DNA from: Scylla paramamosain
Lineage: Eukaryota; Arthropoda; Malacostraca; Decapoda; Portunidae
Direction: 5' to 3'
NCBI RefSeq assembly: GCF_035594125.1
Contig: NC_087157.1
Span: forward strand, 5,435,001 to 5,499,000
DNA length: 64,000 nt
Positions 1 to 12,395 of this stretch are shown piece after piece. The notes beneath the pieces were generated by a model, which saw only the letters and a list, made by a program, of their open reading frames with translations, was not told the DNA's origin and did not search any database. Every line of letters begins with the position of its first letter. Position 1 is the first letter of the stretch. The position numbers and the translations under genes were made by a program.

Positions 1-262
1 GCTAAGGATCTACAAGCCGTAAAGATTTTAAAGGTCATGGTTGCCAGTCAAGTTACAACATAATTATTTCCGATACGTTTGGTGTTTTCTTTCTATTTCA
101 AGTCTTCCAAACTGCTAAGGATTTGTCATTTGTAAGAGCTGTAAGGATCATGGTCAGGTCACTAGTCGACTAACAGCACACTTATTTCCTCTGTGTTTGG
201 CGTATTTCTTTCACTCTCAAGTCCTCTAAACTGCTAGGGATCTCAATTATATGTTCATGATT
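1..262. repeat. Diverged ~115-bp direct repeat, cut by window start
   Basis: GCTAAGGAT starts units at 1 and 114, and GCTAGGGAT starts a third at 233. Units 1 and 2 share GGTCATGGT/GGATCATGGTCAG, TTATTTCC, TTTGG, TTTCTTTC and CAAGTCCTC/CAAGTCTTCC before AAACT. The third unit is partial. Confidence 0.7.
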
Positions 263-1147
263 GTTGGCAGATCAGAGGACACAAAATTGAGAAGAAAACA
301 CAAAATACAGTGAAATTGAGGTGAAGGTTACTGCACTTGTCGTTCGTTCGTTCACTTAAAGCGTTGTACGTAGAATAACAACGGTAATTTATCTTCATTT
401 ATTTCCACAAACTCCGAAATGTTTATCATACTGAGACGGCAATGATATCTAATGGCCGAATTGAGAACTAGACTTTTTTTTTTTATTTCATCAATATCCT
501 TCCTGCCTCCGCGTCTTAGCTTCTCTTTCTCTCCTCGCCGCTTACATTTTAAGACCGTTTCCTCAGATGGGAATGGATCCCGGGAGGCAGCAGACCCAGC
601 GGAGGACCAAAGGAGGAGATGAAAAGAAGCAGCCAGAGAAAATGTGGAGAAATGTAACATGCTAAAACTGAAGAAACTCGGAAGAGGTTATACAAGACAG
701 AGGATGACGGAGGAAAATCACTTCTTTACCCAGGAACCGAAGGAAAAAAAAAAATGAAAATTGTGTCATGTGTGTCAGGCATCAAGCAGCAACTCAACAT
801 CCCTTTAAACTAACTCCCTTCGTAAATACATTAACCACCCATCTGCACCTGAATATACTTTATACATCATCTACAGAAAAAAAATAAATAAATCGTGCAT
901 TAATACCTTGAAAAAAAAAAAAACATGTAAAACTATAAGATAAAACGGGGAAAGTGTTACGCAACGCTGGTAAAAAACAAAGGGCATCTGGTATTGTGAA
1001 GTATTTATTCCCTCTTTGTGTCCAGCGCGAGGGAGACGCACAATTGCCCGAGACCCGCCGCTCTATCACGATAATACAATAAAGAATCGAGCATCTGTCC
1101 GCTTATAATGTGTTCCCTCCTGTATTAAGTATTGAGTGAGCGCTGTG

Positions 1148-1150
<3 letters not shown>
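263..1150. other. Unassigned AT-rich sequence
   Basis: It contains several A-runs and short open frames with no recognisable domain. I see no splice-consistent exon chain. Confidence 0.5.

Positions 1151-1217
<67 letters not shown>
1151..1217. repeat. (GA)n microsatellite
   Basis: Perfect run of about 33 GA units. Confidence 0.95.
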
Positions 1218-1220
<3 letters not shown>

Positions 1221-1501
1221 CGCAGCGAACTGTTATTTCAGTTGGGGACGACGACAAGACATACTCATGCCATCAACCTTTTTACTTCTCTCTTCCCCTC
1301 CTCTCCTCTCCTCCTCTTCCTCCTCATCTTCCTCTTCCTTCTCCTCTCCTCTCCTCCTCCTCCTCATCTCTCCTCCTCCTCCTCCTCACCTCTTCTCGCT
1401 AAATTTCCATCGTGGAGTATAAGTCGCGTTTGAATTTTCCAATCCTCCATTACCGGGAACACATCTTTTGCAAGTGAGGAGCATACGTATATCTGTTTTT
1501 A

Positions 1502-1619
<118 letters not shown>

Positions 1620-1974
1620 CTTATTCCATTTGCATGAATTGACCGCCCCCTACATTTTCTATTTCCTTTTCTGAAAGCTTTCTAAAGGAATGCTCCCCTT
1701 TGCTTTTATTTTTTTTTCTTCCTTTACTATCTCTCACCTTTTATTCTTTAACTTGCTTCCCTCTTCACATGTATCGGATTTCACAAGTTCGGGACACCTT
1801 GCACTCCTCGCGTTCTTTATTCGTCATAGGAGCAAAGCGTGTCTCGTTTCTTGGGTGTATACGAGTATACTGTATGCATACATACATGCATACATACATG
1901 GAGAGCGCACATCATACATACATACATTCATACATTGGAGTGCACACATATTACATACTTGTCATGCACAATTA

Positions 1975-2097
<123 letters not shown>

Positions 2098-2149
2098 TTA
2101 TCTACCGGTAAACACACACATACACACACATACACACACATAAATCCCC

Positions 2150-2745
2150 CTGCGGTGCCTCACAGCCTACGTACCTCATGTTCCGGCTAGAAAGATATGT
2201 AACTGAGGGTTTCCTATAAAATTGTATTTTTCCTATACCCCCAAACATATGCACATAAACACACACACACACATACACCTATACCTGTCGGCATACGCTG
2301 CTCATTACTGACTGCAAAAAGGTTAATACTTAGTGCTTCATTTCATATTAATTATCCGTTGCCTCAGAAAGAAATTATTGTTTTTATACAGTTCAAAATA
2401 ACAGTAATACATAATAAATTAGGAGTGGTTGGGCAGTGTACCGCGGCACGTCCTCAGCCTTGCATGCCGTTGTTATACTGATATTATGCAGGAGAGAACG
2501 GGACGTGAGACAAGAGTGAGATGCAGGCCTCACTTTACATTTCAATATGAATGTATTATTTCTTGGCAAGCATTAACAGAACTAGTAAAGAAAAGGCAGG
2601 TATACATAATGTCGTTCCAGAAATGCATTGCACAACTTACACTACTGAAGTCACTAGTAAAACGTTCATATGCCGCAATGGATGATCAGTTATCACTAAA
2701 AGCACTACGTCTGTCTGTCTGACCGAAAATTTGCGGGCGAAAATT
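2150..2745. other. Unassigned intergenic sequence
   Basis: Mixed composition with short CA tracts. The 97-residue open frame at 2429-2722 shows no family motif and I do not call it. Confidence 0.5.
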
Positions 2746-2815
2746 TCCCACAAAAAAAAAAAAAAAAAAAAATCAGGGGAAAAATCAGCAAAATTTAAAA
2801 TAGCATGATAGAGAA

Positions 2816-2940
<125 letters not shown>

Positions 2941-3857
2941 AATATTTTGACAAAAATAACAGCTATTTAACGCAGAATGATTCAGAATCGACACTAGATA
3001 CAACAAAAGTCAAAATAATACCGATTATCTCAAATGCTCGAGGTGAAACACTAGTGTATTGCTTCGTGAGACACCGTGCATCTGGCTATTCGTATTATGT
3101 TGTAGTGCTGTGCCTTTCTTGCTCCGAAACTACACGTTCTCTCGTAAGCAGAGCAATCTCGGTTATTTTCCTCCAACAACAGCTGTAGCAACAACAGTAA
3201 CAGTACTTGCTTCATTATACGTGCAGAGACACATTAGGGAAGAGAGAAGAGCTGAATAAAAGATAACTGTTTACCTGTCTACCTGTATGTCTGTCTGTTA
3301 GTCACCCAACAATCAAACTGTTTGACTCAGGACTCAGGTTATTATTGCTGAGTCATTAGGTAACTTTTAAAAAGAAGGCCGGACAGATTTATGAACGAGG
3401 ATGATAGGTGGAAATAAATAGGTATGCTTAGTACAGGGACTGCCACGTGTAGGCCTGACGACTTACTGCAGTTTCCCTTATTTTGTTATGTTCCTACATT
3501 TTGATCTATTCGTCACCTACGACTTCGTTAGAGAGAGTTGTAAGTGATGCCCCGTGTGTCTGCTTGTCGATGCCCTACAGAAGTGAGAGCCGGGCAGTGC
3601 TGGAGGCAGGCAGGGCGGTGGGTGCAATATGTAGCTGTGGATCTGTGGCGGTGCTGTACTGCGCTGTGCATTTACCGTGGTGTTTGTGGCGGCGCACCAT
3701 TTCAGGCTGAATATCACTCGTTTTGATCTTGGCGTAATTTCCCGTAAATATTCAACAAACATCTCGCAGGTAATAGAAAACAGCCATGAATATTCACTAT
3801 ATATTTTTTCTTTCCCTCCTGAAATGCTGCAAACTATTAAACGCATCAAAACAACGA

Positions 3858-3858
<1 letters not shown>
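2941..3858. other. Unassigned intergenic sequence
   Basis: No coherent gene seen. It includes short CTGTCTGT/ACCTGTCT runs near 3280-3300. The open frames at 3483-3726 lack recognisable domains. Confidence 0.45.

Positions 3859-3859
<1 letters not shown>

Positions 3860-3938
<79 letters not shown>
3860..3938. repeat. (CT)n microsatellite, interrupted
   Basis: About 79 bp with CACT and CTCC interruptions. Confidence 0.93.
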
Positions 3939-4212
3939 TGGGAAAATGGCAAGGGAGGCTGCAAACTTCACCTATTTACCAGTACATTACCAAGCACTTC
4001 CAGCCTCCCTGCCCGCGTCCTCCTCGTACGTGCAGCCGACCGACACGTGCCTCAGTATACCCTCAGCTGCCAACACAATTACATACGACTAAGGGCTCCG
4101 AGGCTGAGTACGTGCAGCTGGGCCAACACCGCGCGGCTCTCTAATGCCCGTACTGCACGAACACTTGCCGCGACAATACAGGTGTTGCTGCTGGTTTCGA
4201 CGTGCAGGGCGT

Positions 4213-4214
<2 letters not shown>

Positions 4215-4266
<52 letters not shown>
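4215..4266. repeat. (GT)n microsatellite
   Basis: About 26 units. A degenerate GATTGACT tetramer tract follows at 4395-4440. Confidence 0.95.
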
Positions 4267-4267
<1 letters not shown>

Positions 4268-4444
4268 CATGACAGGAGTGTTTGCCGACTGGAAATTCTT
4301 GAGTGTTTGTTGTGTTTGTTGGTTCTGCTGGGAATCTTGCTTGCTTGAGTATTGTGAGGAATTGATTGGTGAATGAGGCGAGATGAGATGAGGTGAGTTG
4401 GTTGACTGATTGATTGACTGATTGACTGACTGAATGACCGACCG

Positions 4445-5229
4445 AGTTGTGTCAGCTTCACACCTCACCAAACATATTTATTCATTGTCTTCCTCCGCAC
4501 CTATGCCAGTTTGTCATCACCAGCACCCACGGGTCAGAAAGGGACTCACTACTACAAAAGGCGGACATATTAGTGCCACCTCGTCTCTTACTACTTGTAC
4601 ACACTTCCAATATTGTTTGTAGCAGGAAATAAAGACTTTGGGTCCATTTCCGTTTTCTCTAATATGAAGTCAATATAGAAAATGGTTCATACAAAAATTC
4701 AAAATAACCTAACGACACTTGCATAAATATGACTAGAAAATCTTGTAAAAAAAATCCGTCCTGTGTAATGAATGGATTTTTAAACGACAACATGAACGAC
4801 GAAGAACGACGAGTTTTCTTTGTGATCATTAATTATTACTACAAAGTTTCTGTAATAAATCACTCTCTCTTTCTTCTCTCTCTCTCTCTGGGTCGGGAGT
4901 TGTCACGTATACTAATTAGTAATTCATCATTACTCCCATAAAAAAAAAAACTAAGTTAATGGGTTAAAATGCAAAAAACTGAACAAAGAACTCAATTTTT
5001 CTTATCAGTGTTGCGTTCATTATGCTTTTGTCTCATCTGTACACAGTTTTCATGCGTTTCTCTTTTATGTTCACTATCTTTTGTTCATCTCTTTTCAACA
5101 TTTCTTACCTGTTCACTTCATTCATTAACTCATTCATTTATTCATCTATTCATTCACTCACTCATTCGTTCATTCATTCTCTTCTCCTCTCTTTAATTTA
5201 CTGTAACCTTTCATTTTCCTTTGTGTCTT
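4445..5229. other. Unassigned AT/pyrimidine-rich sequence
   Basis: It contains a degenerate CATTCATT tract (5115-5180). No gene is supported. Confidence 0.45.
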
Positions 5230-5493
5230 CATTCGATAGTTTATTATTTTTTTTTCCATTTCTGTGAATTTCTCTTTATCATTAAACACGCTTCATTCAG
5301 TTCCCTTCACCTTCCTCCTAGTCATCATCTCACGTCCGAAGCATGTATTAATTTATTTTACCTTTCAACCTTATTTTTTCATCCAATAGTTTACTTTTTC
5401 CTTTTCTGTGATTTTCTCTATCGTTACACACTCTTTATCCGTTTCTCTCCCCACCTTCCTCCTAGTCGTCATCCTACTCCTGATGCGTCTATT
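5230..5493. repeat. Diverged ~150-bp direct duplication
   Basis: CATTCGATAGTTTA at 5230 and CATCCAATAGTTTA at 5380 head two units. They share TTTCTGTGA, TTTCTCT, ACAC and CACCTTCCTCCTAGTC(A/G)TCATC in order. Confidence 0.7.
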
Positions 5494-5770
5494 CGCTCTG
5501 CTTAACACCCAACAGCGCCTCATTCTCTCCCTTCACTCCCCCCCTCCCAACACGCACACCTTTCTCCTGGTCCTCCCTACCTGCGGATCTCGTGTGGGAG
5601 TGAAAGGGCGATGGCAACGGTGGCAATGGCAGGGCGAGCCTCATTAGAATACGGCAGGATGAGAGGAAAGGCCTGTGTGGTGGGGAAGGAAGGGGCAAGG
5701 GGCTGGTAACCGTTAAGGAGACCGAATGGGAGGTGCAGGAGTGAGATAGCGAGCAAGATGAAGCTTCGTA

Positions 5771-5900
5771 TTCTTAAACGTTTCTGCGTCTTATCTTTAT
5801 TGCTTTCAACAGGATCTCGTGGATGTAGTTGTGGTTTTCAAGGGTGTTTTTATGATTCTAGTAATGGCTTAACAGATTCTAAGATGTCTGTAGGAAAAGC
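5771..5900 (+). mobile_element. Dispersed repeat family B, copy 1
   Basis: Shared order with 33601-33775: TTCTTAAACGTTTCTGCGTC, then TTGCTTTCAA, then GTAGTTGTGGTTTTCAAG, then TTTTTATGATTCTAG, then TTAACA. Spacing is conserved, consistent with one ~150-bp element. No coding capacity was seen. Confidence 0.6.
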
Positions 5901-6189
5901 ATCCATAAGAATTTGTGTAATCTGTGTAATCAACCCCCTTACTTTTGAAAATTAAGCCTTTTGAGAGACCAATATATTAGAAAATGCGGGACGAAGTTTG
6001 GCAGCAAAGGTGACGCAAGATGGATGCCGTGGTGTCTTGGTGAGCGGCAGCAGGATGGTGATAGTGAAAAGACAACGTCCTGATCATCACAAGTCTTTTC
6101 TTGATGGGGTTTAGCATGATCCGTAACACGTCATTGGTCAGTATTGTCAAACTTTCCAGCGTTTAGTATCAACTGCTTTTAATAGAGTC

Positions 6190-6285
6190 TATTCTTAATG
6201 TTTTCATGATTCTAGTGACAATTTGGCAGGAGTTCTTCACCATTAGAAGAAAAGAGACCAGTCATTATGAAAACTACCACTGGTA
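6190..6285 (+). mobile_element. Dispersed repeat family B, copy 2 (3' half)
   Basis: TTTTCATGATTCTAGTGACA, GAGTTCTTCACCATTAG and GACCAGTCATTATGAAAAC match the corresponding 3' half of the copy at 33670-33770. It lies 300 bp from copy 1 in the same orientation. Confidence 0.5.
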
Positions 6286-6457
6286 CCATGAAAATATCTT
6301 AGAAAAACAAGTAATATCAGCTCCATACAGCCTGTTCAAAGTATATCAAAAATACATAAAACGTACCCAGCTCATCGTAAGAAAAAAAAATCGGACAATC
6401 AAAATAGCTATGAATAATTAACATACAAAATACGTAAACATACCACACAAACGCATC

Positions 6458-6628
<171 letters not shown>

Positions 6629-6749
6629 CATTTGGTAGTTTATATTATGCGAAAACGTTTGATAATGCAGAGCGAGATGTCACTAGCAAGGAAAACAACG
6701 GAGGAGGAAAAAGCAAACTATTATAATCTATGCTACTATGCAATAACCA

Positions 6750-6775
6750 CGCACGCACGCATGCACGCACGCACG

Positions 6776-6841
<66 letters not shown>
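6750..6841. repeat. (GCAC)n then (CA)n compound repeat
   Basis: A short CGCACGCA tract passes into about 30 CA units. Confidence 0.93.
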
Positions 6842-6842
<1 letters not shown>

Positions 6843-7182
6843 CGACAGGCATTTTGTGGAGAATATTCCTTTGCTGAATCTTTCCTTTATCCTCAATCTT
6901 ATTTGACCATGGTACTTATTATTGTGTGTACCCTTCACTGTTTTGTTGAATTCTTACACCTACTTTTGCTCATTTCATTCACTATCACGAACCAGTAGAA
7001 CAATTGCTCACCACTTAACAACAGCAGAGCAAGGAAGACAGAAGGAAAAGTAGTGCCTTATGTTGGAAATACAATGCAGTATTGCTTTACCTGTAACATA
7101 AAAAAAAAACAGTTCATATGAGTTGACCTAAAAAATATTACTGGGAATATATATTTAGGTCACCGAACACTACAACACTACA

Positions 7183-7392
7183 GGAGTCGGTAAGTAGGCT
7201 ACATTATCTACACACTGCCAGAATAGAGAGGTAGAGAGACGCAGGGGGGAAATACGAGGCAGTGCTACCATAACAGCAACCATACACTCAGTCACAGCCT
7301 TCACTCACAGTAGTAGGTAAGTACGCTGGGCTACCTACACAATGCCAGGATAAAGAGGGCAGGAGAGCGGACATACGAGGCGGTGCGTGTTA
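7183..7392. repeat. ~126-bp direct duplication
   Basis: GGTAAGTAGGCTACATTATC near 7188 and GGTAAGTACGCTGGGCTACC near 7315 head two units. They share CACAMTGCCAGRATA, AGAG and ATACGAGGCRGTGC. Confidence 0.75.
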
Positions 7393-7910
7393 TGAATGGC
7401 AGCAGCTGTTGTGACTGTCCCTCATCTGATGTTTAAGACACTCACTAAACACAGTACCCATTCCGTCCCTACGGCTGTCCACCCCCTCATTCCCTCCTCC
7501 CTCTCCTTATGACCCAAACTGTATTTAACCTTAGAAGTTATGTGGTACTGACGCTTGAGCACTGCCATAACAGACACAGACACACACACACACACACACA
7601 TGCCTACATAATGATCCAGGTGAACACAACCTTACATTCTCTACCTACTCTTGTATTATCCCTTCCACCTCCCTTATTACTCCTACTACTGCTACTTCTG
7701 CTCCACCTCCCACGCCCCGGCTGCACAATGACGCCCACCAACACCCCACCTCCGCTCCCTAACCTGTAGACAATGCCTATCTAGACTCTGTATCAGACCC
7801 ACCCCTCCTCCCACGAGCCTCCCATTCTCTCGTACATCCCAAAACATAGACCCATTCACACTGACACACGTATTTTGGGACGCCAACCCCATCACCTGTA
7901 TGAGATAGCA
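7393..7910. other. Unassigned sequence with (AC)n and C-rich tracts
   Basis: It holds a 24-bp (AC)n at 7577-7600 and pyrimidine-rich low-complexity sequence. No gene is supported. Confidence 0.45.

Positions 7911-7913
<3 letters not shown>

Positions 7914-8006
<93 letters not shown>
7914..8006. repeat. (CT)n microsatellite
   Basis: About 46 perfect units. Confidence 0.95.
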
Positions 8007-8007
<1 letters not shown>

Positions 8008-8149
8008 ACACATACACGCTTAAAAACCCGCCACTCAACTTCCACTCAAGATTACAAGCATCCTTTTTTTTTTCCTCGCCTCTCTTCTCCCTTCTCTTCT
8101 AAAGCTCGCCACGTGTACAAAAGAAAGAAAAAAAGCATGGAGTATGAAA

Positions 8150-8152
<3 letters not shown>

Positions 8153-8239
<87 letters not shown>
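8153..8239. repeat. (CT)n microsatellite
   Basis: About 43 perfect units, 147 bp after the previous (CT)n and in the same orientation. Confidence 0.95.
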
Positions 8240-8240
<1 letters not shown>

Positions 8241-8519
8241 GGTGGTGCCAGTCTCACAAGAGCATCAAGTTTCGCAGTGACGTTTCTGTATCCCTTGTAT
8301 CCGTAATCACGAAAGCATACTGTGGTGAACCCCTTCCCCCTTTCACTCCCCACAGCCACTCCCCCCCGCCACCCCCTGCCCCCGATGTACCGCAAAGCCC
8401 AAGCCTGGATATTTGTGGAGGCATTAGGAAAGAGGCAAATTAAAAAGTGTCAGCATAAAACACAGTAAATAGGGAGAATAAAGAGCACGGAATGAGAGTA
8501 GATGAGGGGATTAGCGAAA

Positions 8520-8745
8520 ATTAGGAGGAGCCCCCAGACGGTGGGGGGTGAGGGTGGTGGCCGGGGAGAGAGGGGGGGCGGGAGAAGGAAAGTGGTGGGG
8601 AGGCAGGTAATGAGAAGGTGAGGTAGGGGAGTGGGGAGGAGGGGAAAATGGAGAGGGTGTGAGGGAGATGAGGGACGCGTTTGTTGGTACAAGGGGGTGG
8701 GGAAAGAAGGGGATGGAAACAAGGGGGAGAAGAGAAGAGGAAGGA

Positions 8746-8747
<2 letters not shown>
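8520..8747. other. Purine (G/A)-rich low-complexity tract
   Basis: It is almost purely purine with short G-runs and no repeat period. It leads into the GT and GGA arrays that follow. Confidence 0.7.
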
Positions 8748-8780
<33 letters not shown>

Positions 8781-8805
8781 TGTCTGTGTGTGTGTGTGTG
8801 TGTGT
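8748..8805. repeat. (GT)n microsatellite with CTGTCTGT interruption
   Basis: About 29 units interrupted near 8780. Confidence 0.94.
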
Positions 8806-8838
8806 AGACAAGTAGGTACGCTACGGTTCTACGAGGGA

Positions 8839-9016
8839 CGAGGAGGAGGAGGAGGAGGAGGAGGAGGAGGAGGAGGAGGAGGAGGAGGAGGAGGAGGAGG
8901 AGGAGGAGGAGGAGGAGGAGGAGGAGGAGGAGGAGGAGACGGAGACGGAGACGGAGAACGGAGGAGGAGGGAAGAGGAAGAGGAGGACTACGATGACGAG
9001 GAAGAGAATAAATAGG
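8839..9016. repeat. (GGA)n trinucleotide array with GGAGAC/GAAGAG tail
   Basis: About 33 perfect GGA units, then three GGAGAC units and irregular purine triplets. Its minus-strand poly-Leu open frame is a shadow of the repeat. Confidence 0.94.
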
Positions 9017-9090
9017 AAGGACGTCTACAACAAGGAGGAGGAGGAGAAGAACCATAACATAAACAAGGACAATGACGAATAAAGGACAAT

Positions 9091-9202
<112 letters not shown>

Positions 9203-9256
9203 GGTGTACCTAAAACAAGTGAGGGAGGAAAGATTAGGATCACGATAGCATGCCAG

Positions 9257-9257
<1 letters not shown>

Positions 9258-9295
<38 letters not shown>
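9258..9295. repeat. (AC)n microsatellite
   Basis: About 19 units, followed by a short GGA tract at 9318. Confidence 0.93.
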
Positions 9296-9297
<2 letters not shown>

Positions 9298-9359
9298 AGA
9301 TCCTCCTGTTCAGTTCGCAGGAGGAGGAGGAGGAGGCGGCGGCTCATAATGCAACAGGT

Positions 9360-9888
9360 AACCGAAAGTATACTACCTTGCGGAACAATTACCTGGCTGA
9401 GAGGACTTCTCTGTGCCGTGTTTTCAGTGCCAGCGAGTGAGCAGGAGAAAATACAAGGAGCAAATTAAACCTAACCTTCCTCTCTTTCGGTACATTCATC
9501 ATCTTCAACCTATAGAAGTCCACTGTGATAGAAAAAAAATAAACTTCCCTAATGATCTAATACTGCACCACGCTGTCTTATAATGGATGTCTTGACCTGC
9601 AGGGTAAAAGGAAGCCACGTCCAAGCATGGAAGAAAAATATACAAAGTGATAATGGAAAATCTGATGGAAAGAGCAAATCTATCAATTTTCAGACTGAGG
9701 GAAGAGAAATATTTGCACTACACTTTTAATAACAACTTTGTAATTAAGAATAAACTCATTAGCGTGTGTATGTATTCAATCAGTGTAAATGAAAGCGGAT
9801 AAGCTGGCGAAGGGAATGACTGACTGACTGATTAATCTTTTCACTGAGATATGCAATAATTCACAACACTAGAACCAACGTGGCAAGC
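9360..9888. other. Unassigned intergenic sequence
   Basis: No repeat or gene recognised between the (AC)n array and dispersed repeat C copy 1. Confidence 0.45.
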
Positions 9889-10035
9889 ATCCACAAGAAA
9901 GAAAGGGATAAAAAAAGGAATAGACTTTGCAATTTTTATAGTACAGTGTTTTTGAGGTGGCTGCAGAACAAGGAAAGATATCAGAGTGGTCAGTAAATAA
10001 GGAAACACGTGCCAAATACCAATGAAAAGGTTAAA
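9889..10035 (+). mobile_element. Dispersed repeat family C, copy 1
   Basis: CACAAGAAAGAAAGG, TTTGCAATTTTTA, GGCTGCAGAACAAGGAAAGA, AAGGAAACACGTGCCAAATA and AAGGTTAA recur in the same order and spacing at 25921-26060. No open frame is shared. Confidence 0.65.
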
Positions 10036-10638
10036 TTTACTGAAGTTACCGCATTATTGGATCTCACGGCAGGCAAAGAGAAGCAAACGATAGACACTCT
10101 TCCAGAATTCAAGAAAGGACAAAGGAAGTAATGCAGAACAGTCCACCGTGGAAGAACGAGAACACACAAACTGACTTCAGAAAAATTGGAAGTCACGCAC
10201 TATTGACAAGCTGCGGAATTTATGAAGATGAACAAACTGGAGATGAAGGCTGATGCATGACGAATGGTGAGCCACATCAGTGTTCGTGTCGCGGGATGTT
10301 TGCCCAAGCGATCCCTCAATGAACGGATCGATGGCACAGCACACCCGACCCTTCCCTCCTCCCGCTGGGGCCTTGTTTCTCTGACGGACGGCACGCATCG
10401 ACGAAGAAATGAAAATAAAATTAAATAAAAAATGAATGAAAATTAATAAAAAAAAATGGAAAAAAAAAGGTCTTCGTCTTAGTGTTTTGTTTTAATGGTT
10501 TTGTTATTATTTCTACTCATCATCATCGTTTAGAACATAAGAACACAAACAAGATAAGAGACATCAATAAATCAGTACGGCTACAGATGGCACCTTTGCA
10601 TAAAAAAATAAATAAATAAAACAAATAAAAACGCAACT
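10036..10638. other. Unassigned sequence 3' of the LINE relic
   Basis: It contains A-rich tracts (AAATAAATAAA near 10600) that may be the 3' end of the LINE relic read on the minus strand. The open frames at 10177-10398 have no recognised domain. Confidence 0.4.
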
Positions 10639-11045
10639 TATACACCTATACACCCTATCACCCTGTCTATGAATTTATCTAATTTTATTTCAGAGCTCCC
10701 TATTGCCTCGGCACTAACAATATGATCTTCAAGTCTATTCCAGTCTTCTGTCACTATATCTGAGAGTCCATTTATTCCTATTTCTCTCCTTTTTAATATG
10801 AAATTTCAAGCTTATACTTTCTATGTCTATTCCTATAGTGAGTAGTAATCCTAACTGTTTCGTCTATACCGCTCTTATTTCATTTATTATCCAACTACAG
10901 TAACCATCATATATCTCAATATTTATTTCGTATTTCTCTCTTTTTAATTAAAATTTTCAAGCTCAAACCTGTTATTTATATTCCTATACTGAGTAGTAAT
11001 CCTGTCTTCTCTATATCATTCTTGTAATATTCCTTATCCTCCTTA
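10639..11045 (-). pseudogene. Decayed non-LTR (CR1/jockey-type) ORF2 C-terminal fragment with internal duplication
   Basis: Reading minus from about 10860, TTHYRNRHRKYKLEI is followed after a stop and frameshift by VTEDWNRLEDHIVSAEAIGS and EIKLDKFID, ending in TAA at 10639. This matches the family's C-terminal pattern RGH..KL......R...F..RVV..WN.LP..VV.A.S...FK..LDK. The first half is present again at about 10915-11043 (ITTQYRNINNRFEL), so the relic carries a direct duplication of about 149 bp. Confidence 0.6.
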
Positions 11046-11302
11046 CCCAACAATCGGATTCCCTCTTAATCTATGTCTCTCAAGTTAAAGAGAAAATGAG
11101 GAGAAAGTGAGCAAGAGAGATGAGAGATAGAATTTATGAGAATATAATTTTCAGGAAATACCAGGATAGTCAGTCCTCCACGGCGTGTGTCTCCCGCCGG
11201 GCATGGCTGGCTATAAATAAAATACAGTACTGAAAAGGCCTAATGCCACAACTAAACAAAATATCATTCTTTATTCACGACTTCATTAAGCATACCACAG
11301 GA

Positions 11303-11347
11303 CCTCCTCCTCCTCCTCCTCCTCCTCCTCCTCCTCCTCCTCCTCCT
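11303..11347. repeat. (TCC)n trinucleotide array
   Basis: About 15 units at the head of a ~260-bp irregular TCC/TCT-rich tract running to about 11570. Confidence 0.93.
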
Positions 11348-11753
11348 TCACTTCTTGCTCCTCCTTCACTCCTTGCTCCTTCTCCTCCTCTTCATTCTTC
11401 TTCACCACTTCCCTACTATGTTCCTCCGCCTCTTCCCCAGTCTCCTCCTCCGCCTCTTCCTTCCCTTGCTTGATTTCTGCTCATCCTCCTCCTCAACCAC
11501 TTCTCTCCTATTTCCCCTCCTCTTCTCTGACGTATTCTGTCCTCCTCATCCTCCTCCTTCTTCCCCCACTCTTGCTTCCAATTTCAAACCTCACAGAGAG
11601 AACGTGATAAGAGCAAATTTTCCAGTTGAAACTTTTTATTAACCAAAAAAATAAAAAATCCTTTCTGGAATGGAAATTACGGAAAATGGCGAAAACTTGT
11701 AAGGATTTGAACCAAGGAAATGAACCCGACAATATGACATTCTGGGGACTGGC

Positions 11754-11759
<6 letters not shown>

Positions 11760-11849
<90 letters not shown>
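11760..11849. repeat. (GA)n microsatellite
   Basis: About 45 perfect units. Confidence 0.95.
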
Positions 11850-11851
<2 letters not shown>

Positions 11852-11878
11852 TTATGAGCTACCCACAAAGCAGCTCAT

Positions 11879-11921
11879 ACCACCACCACCACCACCACCA
11901 CCTTCAACAACGACGACGATC

Positions 11922-11957
<36 letters not shown>

Positions 11958-11988
11958 AACAACAACAACAACAATAACAACAACAACA
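11879..11988. repeat. (ACC)n then (AAC)n trinucleotide arrays
   Basis: Eight ACC units, a short CGACGACGA bridge, then about 22 AAC units with AAT interruptions. Confidence 0.93.
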
Positions 11989-12312
11989 TCTGCTCCACCT
12001 GCTGTTTTTGCTACTAATGCTAACGAATGGTAATATATGTAGTTCACATTTTTTTCGCATTTCTCTCTCCAGTTATATGAAATTACAAATGTGCGAGAAA
12101 AATTAAGCATAAAAGTTAAACAAACTAAAAATGTACATCGATGAAATTAAAGAAAAATTACATCAACATCTTTTACACAGAATCCCACCTTTGCGCATTT
12201 CATCTCCTTTTTTCTTTTTTTTCATTATTTTCCTGTTTCTTTGTACGTGTTACCTTAAAATAATTTTCCATTAAATAACTGACATCCACCTTTTGGATTT
12301 CTGACATGGAAG

Positions 12313-12314
<2 letters not shown>

Positions 12315-12392
<78 letters not shown>
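12315..12392. repeat. (CT)n microsatellite
   Basis: About 39 perfect units. Confidence 0.95.
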
Positions 12393-12395
<3 letters not shown>

